Assembly (NCBI GenBank): GCA_035235625.1
Contig: CP141140.1
Span: forward strand, 23,332,685-23,396,684
DNA: 64,000 nucleotides
Source of the DNA: Saururus chinensis
Lineage: Eukaryota > Streptophyta > Magnoliopsida > Piperales > Saururaceae
Direction: 5' to 3'
Shown piece by piece: positions 12,011 to 25,640 of this stretch (positions are counted from its first letter, which is position 1; each line of letters begins with the position of its first letter). The translations under genes and the position numbers were made by a program. Below the pieces are notes generated by a model. That model was not told the origin of the DNA. It searched no databases and saw nothing but the letters and a program-made list of their open reading frames with translations.

Positions 12011-12835
12011 AGGTAAAAAGGTTTGTTGGATAAAGTTAAAAGGTTACTAGATTGTCTTTTTTAAATATCATTTTTAAAGAATTAAATTTATTAATATAGT
12101 ATAAAGGAAGTATTTTATTTGCACATATGTTATTGAAAGCAGATCTATGCAAAACAATAAATATTCGGTGTATGTATTTTTGACAATGACATTTGGATTA
12201 TATTTTTAGAGTTTTTTCCATATTACATAGCTCGATATACAAATATTCCACATTCCCTGGATTTTAACACTTAATCCCATATGACCTGGTTTAGGACAAA
12301 TATACTCTTAGGTCACAACTAAACCTATACCCAAGTTCTTATCTCATTATTGGTGACAAATTATCAACGATGGCACAAATTTGTATGAGAAAAATTAAAA
12401 CACTCAACATACAGAAAACAAAGCACCTACTTAAAGATGATTGATATAAAGTAAACAATTTCTTTTTCTCAATTCTGTATTCTAGAGAACAAACTAGAAC
12501 TGAGCCACCTCCCAGTTTCAATCCAAAAGCTGGTTCCTAGTTAAAAAATACAAAAATAACAAAATTCAAAGTGGGGAATCAAAGGAATGTTCCTACAATC
12601 TAGAAAATTGGATTGCATTTAGAATGTATTGAAGGACTTCGGAGACTTTCCACAAATGGGGATTTGACGTGGCAAAAAGAAAGGAATTTGGGAGTATAGG
12701 AATCCAAAGGAAATTGGGTAGAGTACATCCACTCTACAAGACTTGCAAGACTTCCAAGAATGCAAGAACAAGAGGATGACTCCTACTAAACAGACCAAAG
12801 ATCTCATGCTCCGCATGGCCCATGTCCAACACTTA
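12011..12835. other. Unassigned DNA
   Basis: No gene or terminal repeat recognised. Around 12100 'ataaaggaagta' looks like a worn Stowaway right end, and the equivalent place in repeat copy 2 (about 25765) reads 'caaagggagta'. The open frames at 12339-12521 and 12619-12816 (minus) resemble nothing known. Confidence 0.4.
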
Positions 12836-14145
12836 ATTCATATCGCATATATGATAACACGATATGTCCATAAGATATATTTTTGATAATACAATATGTA
12901 TTCTTTGAGCCAACAACCCATAATATGATATCCTCTATATCGCATATACAATAACACGATATTTGTCATAGCGTGTTATCAATAACACGATATGTATCAA
13001 TAACACGATATGCCAAAAATACGTGTTATTGATCATACAATATACTACGATATCCTCTATATCACATATACAATAAGATGATATTCGCCAAAATGTGTTA
13101 TCGATAATACGATATTTGCTATAGCGTGTTATTGATGCTATAGCATATTATCAACAACACAATATTCGCCATATTATCAATAACACAATATTCGCCATAG
13201 CGTGTTATTGATAACACGATATTTGGAATAGCGTGTTATCGATAACACGATATACTAACAAGAGGTGTTATTTATTTTCCTCTATATCACATATACTATA
13301 ATATGAGATTCGTCATAGTATGTTATCGATAACATGATATTCACCATAGCATGTTATCGATAACACGATATTCGTCATTGCATGTTATCGATAACATGAA
13401 TGCCAACAATACGTGGTATTAATAATACAATATACTACAATATCCTCTATATCACATATATGATAATACACTATTCTCCTAAGCGTGTTATCGATAACAC
13501 AATATTAGCTATAGCATATTATCAATAACACATTATTCATCATAGTGTGTTATTGATAATACGATATTTGGCATAGTGTGTTATTGATAACACAATATGC
13601 CAACAAGACACATCATTTATTTATTTACTATATCGCATATACTATAACATGATATTCGTCATAGCATGTTATCGATAACATGATATCCGCCATAGCGTGT
13701 TATCGATAACATGATATGCCAACAATATGTGTTATTGATAATACAATACAGTACGATATCTTCTATATTGCATATACAATAATATGATATTCGCCAAAGT
13801 GCGTTATCGATAATACGATATTTGTCATAGCGTGTTATTAATAGCACGATATTCGTCATATCGTGTTATTGATGACACGATATGCCAACAATATATATTA
13901 ATAATAATATGATATATCGTATATACTATAATAGGATATTCATCATAGTGTATTAACGATAACACGATATTCGTCATAACATGTTAACGATAACACGATA
14001 TTCGTCATAACGTGTTAACGATAACATGATATTCGTCATAGTGTATTAATGATAACACGATATTCGTCATAGCGTGTTAACGATAACATGATATTCTTCA
14101 TAACGTGTTATTGATAACACAATATTTGTCAATATTTGTTATTGA
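12836..14145. repeat. 31-bp palindromic tandem array (minisatellite/satellite)
   Basis: About 1.3 kb of degenerate tandem copies of a 31-bp unit whose core is the perfect 16-bp palindrome GTGTTATCGATAACAC, joined by 'gatattcgtcatagc'-type linkers. The period is cleanest at 13930-14110. A second, header-like motif, 'atcctctatatcgcatata', recurs at about 12931, 13052, 13278, 13442, 13627, 13758 and 13911, giving irregular higher-order blocks of 120-230 bp. It has no coding potential; the open frame 13659-13859 is an artefact of the repeat. The unit resembles no named satellite that I can recall. Confidence 0.9.
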
Positions 14146-17088
14146 TACAATTATTCATGAAGTGAGGGATAAAAACCTTTAAGATTGTGTACATGCCTAC
14201 AGAAGATGTTCTACATAATAAAACTTGCATATAAAAAACCATACTAGAGTCTCTCTTTACACAATAGGGTAGGAGGCTATCGTAGCTATTCTACAGTGTC
14301 CTTCCTTAGCAACTACATCCTTTTCCATTCTTAGATAGCCATTTTATCCCTCGATGGTCCATCGAAATTCATTTTTTGAATTGTAGTATCATCTTGATCT
14401 CCTTTTAGAGGGATAAATAGGTTACGTGGTTAAAAATTTTCATACAAATATCAAATAAGAGTTATCACTGATAAAGTGAGGAAGACCGACAATCACCAAA
14501 TATAAATTAAAATTTATTGTTGATGAAAATCACCGAGCAAAAATCACAAATCGTCACTGAGCCCCAATCTTCTCTTTGTTTATGCATCACAACTAGTTTA
14601 CATGATTTTAAACCCTAACCCTTGTTACAAGGGTATTTTGGTCTAATTTTTTTTAAATATCGTGTAAACCCAGGTTCTATAGAATATTTTTTATAAAACC
14701 AAAGAATATAAAATATTTGTGTTTTAAGCATGGAAAAAACTCCTCAAATTATTTGTGATGTTGAATCTGATAAGGTGATCTTCTTAGATGTGTCCATATC
14801 AATAGTGCGGGTTCAGAAGTGACATGGTTAAAGGAGTTATGTAGTGATCACCACGACTAAATTTGGTTACTCTCGATAGGGACAAAATGTGAGAGAAAAT
14901 CACTTGCTTTATGAATAACACGTGAGTAACCGGTCATCAGTTTGAATTTCTTGTACCATACGGGCCATATTGAGGTGGGACATGGGTGATTTCAAAAGGT
15001 AGTGGCTGAGATGGTGGGCCACCAAACTTTCAGCTCATTCTTACACCTTTATATAAGGCCTCCCTAGGCTATAATTCATTAGCTGTGAGAGTGGATTAAC
15101 ATATGGGAATGGTCCCCAATTTCATTGGACCACAATCCCTTTGAATCATGCTTGTTGAAGTCCTCCACTCGGTACCTCTCAACCGTCTTCATTACCTTTC
15201 GTAGGAACCTGTTGAATCTTGAAGTATATTATTTTCATTTTACTTGCCAGACACATACAGGCTAGTATCTGACTGGTGAGACGCCAACTTTTAGGAATTA
15301 CCTCTGATATTACCTTTTTTCTATGTCACCTATGTGGCACACTCGACTAAAATGCTCCCGGTGTACAATTTTCACTTTTGCCATTTTTCTATTTCCGATA
15401 GTCCTGGGACTTGTCTAGCCATGACAAAGTTTTCTTGATTAAGGCTTCGTGACCAATGGGAGGTTGCCTCATTACTAAAGTAGTGAGAGTAAAAACTTGG
15501 AAACAGAATCCAAGGGCTCAGGTGAAGCCTCAAACCAAAATTTAGGAGCATATTGAGTCTACAATCTTGTAAAAGAGGTCATCATGGCGTGGCTGTGGTG
15601 GAAGTTGAGGACGAGGGTGGGACAGTGATGAGGAAGGACACGAAAGAGAAAGTGGAAGCCAAAGTTTATAAATAAGCAGGAAGTGGAGAGACAATGGGAA
15701 GGAAAGAGGATGAAGGGAAGGAAGTGGAATACAAAGTAGAGGGATTGTGAAGCTATAGTCAGACAAATGTAAAGGATGCTTATAATCTATTGCGACTCTT
15801 TCCTAAGAATCTTTATCATCAGCTCCAACTCTATATTATGTATATAGACTTTTTATTGTCTAGTTCAACTCTTTCTTTCGACTCCTTTTTTTTCTATTTC
15901 GATTCTTTTATGTGACTCTTCATTGCCCAGTTTGGCCATTTTCTTCAACTCGTCATCATCTGTTGCGACCCTATATCGTCTACTGCGACCTTTTTCTGGA
16001 CTTATTTTATGTTAGCTAGTTTATTTCTTTTTAGCGACTCAATGTTCTATAATATTCTGACTTTTTTTTTCTAAGAATGTATGCTGGATATTTTGGCTGC
16101 TTTATGTTTCAACTCTTTTCTGTGGCTCCATATTGTCTATTTTGACTACTCTTATCGTCTATTGTTGAGGCCGATGTCAGGAAAGAAATAAGAGGAAGCA
16201 CAAGCTGGAATCAAAGATAAAAGAAGAGGAAGTAGAGTCCATACTCAAAGAAAGGCTAGTTGGTTGCAATGAAGGATAAAACAAGAATGGAGTGATGAGA
16301 AGGTTACTCTGAGAAAGTGAGAGAGGCTACAGTGAACAAGAATTTTTTTAAAAAATTCTAATATGATCGGTGAGATCCAATCCTTATATGGAAGGCATTA
16401 ATCAATTATGTAACATATGACATGGTATAAATTAAGGAAGGCGAAGATGCGGGAGAAAATAGAGGAAAGGGTGCAATAGCTAGAAAATTAAAGTAATTTC
16501 TTTTCTTTTAAAAATTTGAAGAATAGCAAAAAAAATTGGAGTTACTAAGTCATTTACATGCTACCAATGTGTTGTGACACTTGTATTTTTTATGAAAAAT
16601 ATAATCCTTAATTTTATTAAAAAAAAATTTAGAGGCAAGCCACGTACACATAATTACATAAGCGGTAAACAATGTATTTAACTAATGTTGCACCGATGAA
16701 CATCACATACCTCAGTTATTTAGGAAAATGAGGTAATTTTAATTATTATTTTGGACTCTTTAAGTGAGTGAAACTCGGATTTGGGGACAGAGGGAAATCT
16801 CCATGGAATCCTAGAACAAGTGATAGTCTATGTAAATGAACTTTTGCATGTGATTTTTCGAATTATGTTATAATGAATGTGCTACAATGGTGATTTTAAA
16901 TTATGATAGTTTTATTGTCCATTTTTTGGAATAAGTGCTTTGGAACATTAAATTGAAAAGAGTTTTACATGTTTTTACTCAAAAAACTATTCAAACAACC
17001 ATATGGGCTTCTGTTCATTTAATTATTTTTAAGTTGATGATTGTGTCAGTGAAAAAGGAAGAAGATGAACAATACTAGTGCATACAAA
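14146..17088. other. Unassigned DNA, possibly retroelement-derived
   Basis: No gene recognised. 'cctttatataaggcctccc' near 15050 looks like a promoter of an LTR, and 15300-15420 ('atgtggcacactcgac') has LTR-like flavour, but no paired LTR, primer site or protein is visible. 15780-16170 holds loosely repeated 'gcgactcttt' / 'ttcaactc' phrases at irregular spacing. AAACCCTAA at 14610-14618 is a single telobox-like word. Confidence 0.3.
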
Positions 17089-18264
17089 CAGGGGTGTATG
17101 CAAGATTTTTGGTCAAGGGAGTCATAAAATAACAAAGCTGTAAATTTTTTTCCCTATATTAAAATAACTAAGCTAGCAAAGTAACAATTAAGATGTAATG
17201 AAGCAAAACATATAAGAAAATTTTTAAACATAAATAATAAAGCTAACTACTAAAAAATATAATGTGTTTAATATGACTTAAATACATACACATTCGACAT
17301 TTACTTAATTTTGTTTGCAACAATTTCTACAATTATTCAATTCTAGAACAAACTAAGAAGTGTAAATAACGTATTCAAAAAGAACAAATTAACATCTCAC
17401 TCACTATCTCTTAACTAGGACTTGTTGGTCAACAAGAAAAGATAATTGAGAGAGGTTGGTAGAAAACTAGTGTATTTCGATCATGGTCGAAGCCCAGAGC
17501 CCGAAGGGAGGACTAGAGGACACTGGAACCACAAGAGAAGGTTGGAGGACAAAGGTTGGGAGGTGAGAGCAAAGGAGAAAATGGGCAGTCGGAGGTTGGG
17601 AAGAGGCATGTACTCGTTGGCCACAATTAGGCTTTGGAGGAAGGAAGCAATGCAATGAGCTAGGATGCCAAACTAGAATTTTGGGGAACATTCGCTGACA
17701 AAGGCCGAAGCCCGGAGGGATGAAGGATGTTGGAACCACGAGCGGGGGATGGAGGATAGAGGTTGGGAGGTGGGCGTTGAGGAGATAAAAATCAATGGTT
17801 GGAGGATGATAGCCAGGAGGAGATGTGCTCTTGTCGGCCGCAAGCGTAATGGAGGGAGAAGGCAATGCAATGAGCAAGGGCTCTAAACTAGAATTTTGCG
17901 AAATAATGGAGGCAAATAGTACTGGATGAAGAAGTCAGTCCCTATTGAGTCATGGAAATGGGTTGATAAACCCCAACGGGCCAAATGCGAAAATTAAAAG
18001 TCAACCCTACATTCTAAGACCCAAGTAACCCAAACCAAAACTTACAATGTTAGGTATACCAAGTTGAACTTTCAATTTACTAGTTCATTGGGTTAATGTG
18101 AATTGACTTGACCCAACAAGAGTCAATAGATTTTGAGAAGGGGGTCAATAAGTTTTTCTTTTGTCTAGCCCAACCCAATAGTTTATTTAGGAAGGGGTAT
18201 TAATAAAATTGAAAAATGAAGGGGGTCATTTGACCCACAAGCTTCCAACGTAGGTTTGTCCCTG
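17089..18264. mobile_element. hAT-type non-autonomous element with internal duplication
   Basis: The left end CAGGGGTGTATGCAAGATTT and right end 'gtaggtttgtccctg' match the worn termini of Tip100-like hAT elements (CAGGGGCGGA type). Flanking octamers 'catacaaa' and 'cacgcaga' agree at five of eight sites and differ only by transitions, as expected of an old 8-bp target duplication. The middle carries two tandem copies of a roughly 210-bp GC-richer segment. No transposase is present. The open frames at 17446-17877 come from the duplicated segment. Confidence 0.6.
17480..17905. repeat. Tandem duplication, about 210 bp, two copies
   Basis: Copy 1 (about 17480-17690) and copy 2 (about 17700-17905) share, in order, 'gaagcccagagcccgaag' / 'gaagcccggaggga', 'ggaaccacgag'-type, 'aggttgggaggtg', 'aagcaatgcaatgagc' / 'aaggcaatgcaatgagc' and 'aaactagaattttg'. 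Both lie inside the hAT-type element. Confidence 0.8.
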
Positions 18265-19561
18265 CACGCAGAGTTATGCTTGTTTTACCAAACATCGATA
18301 GTAAGGCGGACATGTCAATGTGGTGTTTGTAAGGTGTGTTGTCCTAGTCAACCCACTGTTGGTGAAAGTTTGACACATTGGTGGGACATCAATGATTATC
18401 GATAACTTGCTAGCACATGGTGAGGCTACCAACGGTACCTCGAGATAAGAGATTTTTGTTATGATTTACATTAATAATTATGCTATTTAGTAGTTATATA
18501 TTAGCATGAGTTTTGTGGGACTTGGATGCATGAATGGATGTTTATTAAGTATGTATTAAGTAGGGATGAATAAACCCTAATGCATGTGTGTGAAGCCTTA
18601 CGATAAATGGTTATCCAAATTGATGCATTAGACACATAAGGACAAAGGATCATGGTGTCAAATTAGCTCCTCAAGTGAGTTGTTTAGCTACATAGAATGA
18701 ACAGGTATGGTAAATATGATCACTATCTTCTAGTTCTCCCAAAGTGGGAGTTTTATGTAGAGTCGCTCCTATCCCTTGAGAGTTAGTTTCAAACGGAGAA
18801 GAGCATTAAAATATAACTAGTCCATTACAACGCAATATAAGAGATTTTCAATGATCATAGAAGTCGGGATTTTGACACTATAGTTCATGAGCCCTAGTGT
18901 ACCCTTTCAATGTTCAGTATATAGTAAAGTTGTAAACTCCTAGATGAGGCTATCGTGTCTAGTGAACCTTGAAGTTGAGTTCCTTGCTTGTAAGTATGTT
19001 ATGACTTAGAAAGTTGCATACAATATCACTTAGTGCTTGTCAAATTATTTTCTTTGGCAATTTCCTTCTCAATATGTTTTTGTAAAAATATATTTTTTGG
19101 TTTGTTGCAATCCCACTGAGTATATGGATATACTCAAATTATTGTGTAGGTTTCACCATGTAGAAGAGCTTGCTTAGAGGGACCAGGAAGGTTGTAGTGG
19201 TACTGTAAAGTTTTTCCTTCCAATTGTTGGTTCGCCTTCTTTCATAGGTTTGACTTTAGGCAAATAAGAGTATCATTTATTATTATTATTAACTAGAGCA
19301 TAGGTGACAAACAAGTGTCTGACTATAGATCATGTGGTTATTTTAATGTCTGCAACAATTACTTTGGAACTGTAATTATGGTACTATCACGCAGAATAAT
19401 TTGTGAAATATGTGAATATCATGCATGTCTCTCAATTAGTTTTTTTAGCCTTTTTATAATCATATCAAATGGATTTCCCATTGCATATTATGATGGTAGC
19501 ATGCCATGTTTTCCAAATCGATAAAAGGTTTATAAAATGGGTGTGTAAAATTAGGAGCATT
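18265..19561 (+). mobile_element. 5' LTR of a Del/Tekay-like Ty3/gypsy element (fossil)
   Basis: The right boundary is clear: the sequence ends 'gagcattaca' and is followed after two bases by TTGGTATCA, the start of the initiator-tRNA-Met primer site used by many plant LTR elements. Inside, 'cccactgagtatatggata' near 19112 and a polypyrimidine stretch near 19060 are typical of Del/Tekay LTRs. The left end is not identified; the preceding hAT-type element may have been placed at or across it. Confidence 0.55.
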
Positions 19562-20100
19562 ACAATTTGGTATCAAAGAATTCATAGGCTAAGTTGCTCA
19601 CTTGTCTATTAATAACACTTTTGTTAGTAGAATAATATGGTTTAGGGTAGTGAATAAAAAACCAGATTGTTTGCTCCGCTATGTAGATTCAAATGGTACG
19701 AACAAGGAACTAGGTTCGTGAAGCTAAGGTCATTTTCGACCCAGAGTAGGATATGGAGGAGGACCTAGAGAAAGTTCTAAGGAGTACCGAGTCGAAGAGG
19801 AGATTCCATTGATTGATGAAGACGTATTGCCTTTGAACTAGGAGGTTCCTAGAGGTGAGGGTGATGAAGAGGACAACTTGGTTAGTTAGCTTTATGGAGA
19901 TTATGGTGGGTCAAGAAATTATGGTATGGAGATTAGCGGTATGGAGATTATGGTGTGCCACTAGTTAATGTTTCAGACAGTGAAGAACTTGAGTTGGGTC
20001 TAAGTTTTGAGTCAAGTCCGCCTGTGAACTTTAGTACCTCTAGTGGTAATGAGGAGGCATCATCTAGAAGGCGGAATTAGGTGAGTGAATCTTCCCTTCT
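19562..20100 (+). mobile_element. Primer site and gag leader of the same gypsy element (fossil)
   Basis: The tRNA-Met-type primer site lies at about 19564-19575. After it, 19680-20080 is acidic, GAG-codon-rich DNA like the start of a Del/Tekay gag. The element is broken and the rest of gag and all of pol are missing. Confidence 0.45.
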
Positions 20101-20567
20101 TTCTTTTATTTATCATACTTTTCATGTTTGGTTTTAAATAAGAAAATGTTTGTCAGATATTTAGAAAAGCCAAAAGTTCTTTTTATTCATCAAAATGATT
20201 TGAGTACATCATTTAATATACACATTTTGATTACATGAGTTTTTTTTTTTTAAAAAAAAAACTTGTCTTAAAGGTAAGAAGGAGACGGAGAGAAGTTTGA
20301 TCCATGCATGGAACACCACGCTCAAACCTTCAAGTGGCTCATGTACTTCTGCATGTACTCTTTGACCCTGGTAAGATGGCAGAGCTCTGGGATGTGAATT
20401 CCATGAATGCAAACAGGGTGGACATCATCCTCTTGATAGTATGGGGTCATCTGCGTGGGATTGGTGTAACTAAAGCATGCTCCCCCTTTACCACTGCGGG
20501 CGACGGCATGGGCAGTGTTGTGGCTGCTGCTACTCTATTCAAGGCTTGTCCTCTAGTAGCCTATGAT
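20101..20567. other. Unassigned DNA with mixed base composition
   Basis: Holds a T/A run (20239-20259) and a GC-richer segment at 20280-20560. Open frames on both strands there (20209-20412 minus, 20304-20660 plus) resemble no family I know, and the plus-strand one runs into the following hAT-like element. Confidence 0.35.
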
Positions 20568-21443
20568 CAATGGCGAATGCAAGATTTTATGTTAGGGGGT
20601 AAAAAGAACAACTTAGTTCAGAATAATGTTTTAACCAATATAAATTACTTAGATTTATGATTAAGATCTATTAGAGTAAATATATCGTAAAAATAAAACT
20701 TGTAAGTAATTAGGGACACTATTAATGGAACAAATTATTAAATACTTTATATAATTACATACTAATATGAAACCTATTTTTCATTGGATATGTGGCATTT
20801 TGTTAAGACTAGCCCAATGGATTCAAGCCTCATTTCCTTAATCTTTGACATATGAATATTAACATTATTTTCATATAGGATATCAGCTACCAAAACAATA
20901 AAGGGTGTCTCCAGTTTCAATCTTTATAGGCCACAAAAAATATACACATATTAGGATGTGATCTTCATTCTAAAAGGTAAATATTACCATTGTATGGTCC
21001 ATAGGCTCATTCTCTTGTTTAATCAAACTTGTCAAAGTTTTATGTAAGAACCTGTACTTCAATTTTCAATTGCTTCATTGTGCTTAAGTTAAAATAACGG
21101 TCATGAAAACATTGAACTAGGAGAAAATATCACATCACAGTACAACATAGACATGCCAAAGCACGCAAATCTTTATGTCTACCTATTTTTTATAGCCCCA
21201 AATTTAATATTTATCCCAAACCTTGATTATATTAAGGCTATATTAAAAATATTTCTAAAGCTAATTGTGTAAAATTTTATGCCACAAAGTGGTCAAGCCT
21301 TTTTTGGGAGGGGTCAATGAATTGTATGAATGTTTTTCTCATCCCAACTCAAAGAGGCTTGTTAAGGGTGGGTCTAAATTATTTCAAAAGCTAGCATGAT
21401 CATTTGACTACACTACCTACAATGTAAATCTGACACTGCCTAG
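20568..21443. mobile_element. hAT-type non-autonomous element, worn
   Basis: The left end CAATGGCGAATGCAAGATTT is the same family as the element at 17089 (shared 'atgcaagatttt'). The right end 'ctacaatgtaaatctgacac' resembles the family's 'aacgtgggtccgcccctg' terminus. 'ctatgat' flanks both sides (20561-20567 and 21444-21450), seven bases of the 8-bp duplication expected for hAT. No transposase is visible. Confidence 0.5.
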
Positions 21444-24400
21444 CTATGATCCTATTGCTTTGGGAGAGGATTGAGGTTCATGCTGCTGACACTCTTGTGT
21501 AGGGGTGCCAATGGAACAAAACAATGAAAATATAGCTTATTCCATTGCTATAATTATTTCTCAAATCTTTATCCATAACTATTTTATTAAGTAAACAATA
21601 TAAGTTCTTTTGTATCTGTTTCATCTACTAATAATTAGTCGATTAATTAGATTTTTATGCAAATTGATCTTCAGGTTTAACAATTTTACCTAATTAATAA
21701 ATAATAGTTTATAAATAATACTTTAGGCATATTAGAGGTATTTTAAACTTTTATGACAAAAATCTTATGGGACTTGTTGATGTTTTTGTTACTTAGCAAT
21801 GCCATACCAAACCAGCTAATCTTGTCTATTAAGATAATTAAATGATTTGACACTCAGAATCAGACGGGAAAGGAATAACAATCGAGGGGGATTTGCATAT
21901 GAAAGTTTGAAACGATACTAGAACCTAATAAAGATGGGAACAGATTGGTTTTTGATGGGACTCCACTTTCAGTGTGACCAATATATCACCCAGATGCCTT
22001 ATTTTCTCCTTCCCCGTTTTTCTTGCCTCCATGATTCTCTTCTTTCTTATGTGCAAACGGAAAAGAGGCATCCGTCAACATTTATGTAAAAACATCATTC
22101 AGAATTTAAGCAAGACACCCTCATTTTCTTCTGTTATTAGAAAAGATCTTCTAGGCTAGAGCCACCTTGTAAATGGATATGAGACCCACAAAAAGTATGT
22201 CCCTTTTTTAAAATATGAGAACTTCTTAATTAGAGGATTATATATTAATCTCGCGAGCTTTCAACTTAAACTTTAAACAAGGCTAATAGTCTTAGAAGGT
22301 AACCATCATATCTGATATAAACCATGTAATTTCTTACACTTTACAGGGCCTTCCACCAAGTCCTCTGCTTCTCCTGCTGTCATAAGTTCTATTTAGCTTT
22401 TCACACCAAGTATTCCTATCAAAATCATGCCATTTCAAATCTTGTTAAATCCACAAAAGTAGAGGATTAGGCTAGAAGACTCAAAGCAATCCTCTCTCTT
22501 TCTCACACACACATTTGAGCACCTATATAAAGGATATTATTTTTACACTTTAAGTGCAGGAAAATTCCCCAACTACAAGTGATTTTGAGGGTTTAGGACA
22601 CATTTAGCAATGCTTTGAAAATTAAAAGAATGACCTTTCCTTTGCAACCCTTCTCAAGGAAGGTTATTTTTTAAAGTTATGAACTTTGTAATGTAATATT
22701 TTGTACTCACAAAAAGTGACTTTGATTTTCAAAGTAGCAGCCAAATGTGCCCTTACTGTGATTTCTTGTATAAAACAAAAATTTCTGGGGAACCGCATAT
22801 TGAACAATGAACAGGGACGACTGTTCTTCTCTTGTTTTTGTTGGTTTTTTCCGACGTAAGTCTTGCATGACTCTCAGTTGACTTTCTACTTGGAGACGCT
22901 GCCTTTTTCTAGCGTCAAAACCTATCTTCAGTGTTGATGGACAAATATTATTTTGTACACTGGAAAATTCGTGATACTAAGCCCGAGTCATCATGTCCAA
23001 GGATTACAACCACTACGTTGGTGAAAACTTCACTGACTTTAGTGAAGATGCTTGTCAACTCCGTAGCAAATAAAGTCTGCACTGAATAAATAAATAAATT
23101 AATAAGACCTTCCAATTCAAACTTGATTTGTAGTGTGGCCGATCTGTACTTGGACACTTAGAAAGTAAGCATTATGTTAGATATGAAAGTTTGAGGACAA
23201 TTTCAATGTTTTGAACGACTTGATTATTTCTTCTTGAGAGAGAAATGACAGATAGACGTCGTATATATTAAGAAATTTTATTAGGTTACTTTTGGTTGAT
23301 CTAACTAAAGAGGTGAGCTTAAAGGCAATAAGTGGGCCAAAATGTCACACAAAGCACACGCAAAACACATCTACCATTGTCTTGTTTACAAATTCCACTT
23401 GCATTGGTCTGCTGAACATGGGAATCTACTCATGTTCAGATGACTACTTTATGTTCTATAATAGCAAGTGCAATGCTAAGTAGAGGGAGCCTGCTGCACT
23501 AAGCATGGAAAAAGACTCCCTAACTCACAAGGCATCCTCCATATAGCAGCACACCATCCATTAAAACCGGCATCCCTCTAGTCACACGGTTAGTGGAGTT
23601 TAAAATATTCACAACACTCAGGTAACTTAATCTAAAAGTGGATTTTGCAAAATGGTTTCCCATAAACACCATTACACCGTGCAACCTGTATAAAGCATTA
23701 AAGCTGACTGCAGGAATGAATGTCTTCCGCATCAATGCTCTTCCTTAACCATAGCAGCCCGGCCAGTAGCAGGCCAACACGCACTACATGGTTGAATCTT
23801 TAATTGTTAACTGGTAACCTTGAGCATGATCATGGTTATTGAGTGAGTTAAGACCCACCCTCTTCATGAAGAGAGGACCTTCCTGGTGGCTTTTTCCGGG
23901 TTTCATGTGAACTAACGCACTTTAGGCACGTTCTATGGTTAGGAGGACTTGCAGCCGGTTTCTGTGGTATCTAACATGCTTTAACCAATATTTTTGTACC
24001 ATCATAACGGTCCAATCAATTCCTGAAATCATATATTGCATGCTATAATGGCTATGAGCAATGCTTCTTCATTTTAAGCAACTATATTCCTACGCATGCA
24101 AACGAGGCAGAATAATGGTGCATGCGTAACATGGAGGTAATTGGCGTTGATTATTCGCCCTCTTTGAGATAAATCCCCAAGGATTTAGTGAGATGATAAT
24201 GAGCTTTGCACAATACTCCTAGTTGCATTTTGCATTATTTACTTAAAAATTTAATTCTCATGTTAATACCTTATTAGTTAACCACTTTCTTTTTGCAAGC
24301 TCAAGCTTTTTTTATGAAACAATTTGACTGTTTTTATGAAACAATTTGACTCTGTATCAATATTTCAATAATCGATACTTCCCTTGTTCACTTGCACTCA

Positions 24401-24514
24401 TTTGATTAGGCTGTGCACCGGAAGGCACATAATGTCATGTCTTGTCTGTCTAATAAGTCGACGGAGCAATGTCATGCACGCTCGCACCTATAGGACCGCT
24501 CATAGGCCTTGTGT
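21444..24514. other. Unassigned DNA
   Basis: I find no gene, repeat end or similarity elsewhere in the window. Short frames at 21974-22159, 22948-23157 and 23292-23483 give proteins that I cannot place. An 'acaatttgact' phrase is duplicated side by side at about 24318-24351 ('tttttatgaaacaatttgac' twice). Confidence 0.35.
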
Positions 24515-25640
24515 TTAACATATACTAGCAAGAATGTACATGTATTATACGTATAAATATAAATTTTAAAAAAATAATATAAATTAGAAATAAATTATGT
24601 ATCTAAGAAAGGTCTCCTTGATACTCAAAGATAGAGGAGAGGTGGATGGGGCTTTGATGGTAAAATCTATTCAGTAGCGAAGCCAACCGATGGTGAGGCA
24701 GCGCAAAAGCTGTCATTAAGCCCTAAACTGCTCACGTAGCCAAAGGGGACCACTTGAGGAGGAGAGGGCTACACGGTGGTAACCCAAGGACCATAAGGGC
24801 GACCAAGAGATGGTGATCGACTAAAGCGGTGACATTACCTATCGCCACCCACAACCAAAACCATTGGTGCAGGTAGCTGTGCTAGATGCACAGTAAAAGT
24901 TACAATACTTACTTTTAGGATAATAATGATCATAAAATATATGTATATAGAATTATAGGCTTTATACTAACCTAAATACACTTGCAGTAGGCAATTGTGA
25001 GTCTAAACATCGCATACTTAATATTACATCATAGGTTAGTGAGGATACTGGTGTTGAATGACTTTGACTCCGTGGAACACATCCTTCATATTAATGACCA
25101 GTTTGGTGACAACTCTTATTTAATAGAGCTCATTGAGAATTTTCTAATGGTGTAAAAAATACTTAAATAATGAACATGTGTAATATAAATAAAAATACAA
25201 AAAAATATATTCAGAAGAGTATTGTATGTGTGGGACCCATAAAAAAAGATCGAAAAATATACTCATGTAGGATCCTATTTGATAGAGATTATCAAGTGCT
25301 ATCCAACATTACTAAAAATGCATTAATCTGAGCTCATAAGTGCAAGTTATAAGCTTCCCATATCAGTTACCGGTATTAGGTTGACATATGGTAGCCATCT
25401 AAAAGGATCTAAGTAAGGGATGTGTAACTAAAATACACTTAAACCATATATATATATACCAATTCAAACATGTATAAAAGAACATTATAAGAAATGTGAG
25501 GGGAAAATATTTTTACATTATTAGATTGAGTATACAAGATAGGCAAAATAGGAAATAAGGGTGAAAAAAATTGTGATATGGGCATAAATTGAAAATTTTA
25601 TCATCACTCAATTTGCTTTATATAGTAAATGATATGGTTT
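24515..25640. repeat. Unclassified dispersed repeat, copy 2
   Basis: Homologue of 11110-12010. It has about 270 bp (about 24627-24895) that copy 1 lacks, GC-richer with 'gatggtgaggcagcg'. At about 25458-25475 it shows the empty site of the Stowaway found in copy 1. The left end 'atactagcaagaatgtacat' recalls termini of some plant DNA transposons, but no inverted partner is evident. Confidence 0.6.

Noticed and set aside
12836-14145. CRISPR-like regularity of the palindromic array
   Set aside because: No constant repeat with unique spacers: repeat and linker are both part of the unit, and the context is a plant genome.
14610-14618. Telomere-like AAACCCTAA
   Set aside because: A single copy; plant telomere repeats would come in long tandem arrays.
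20304-20660. 118-codon plus-strand frame
   Set aside because: It crosses the left end of a hAT-type element, so it cannot be an ancestral gene, and the product is not recognisable.
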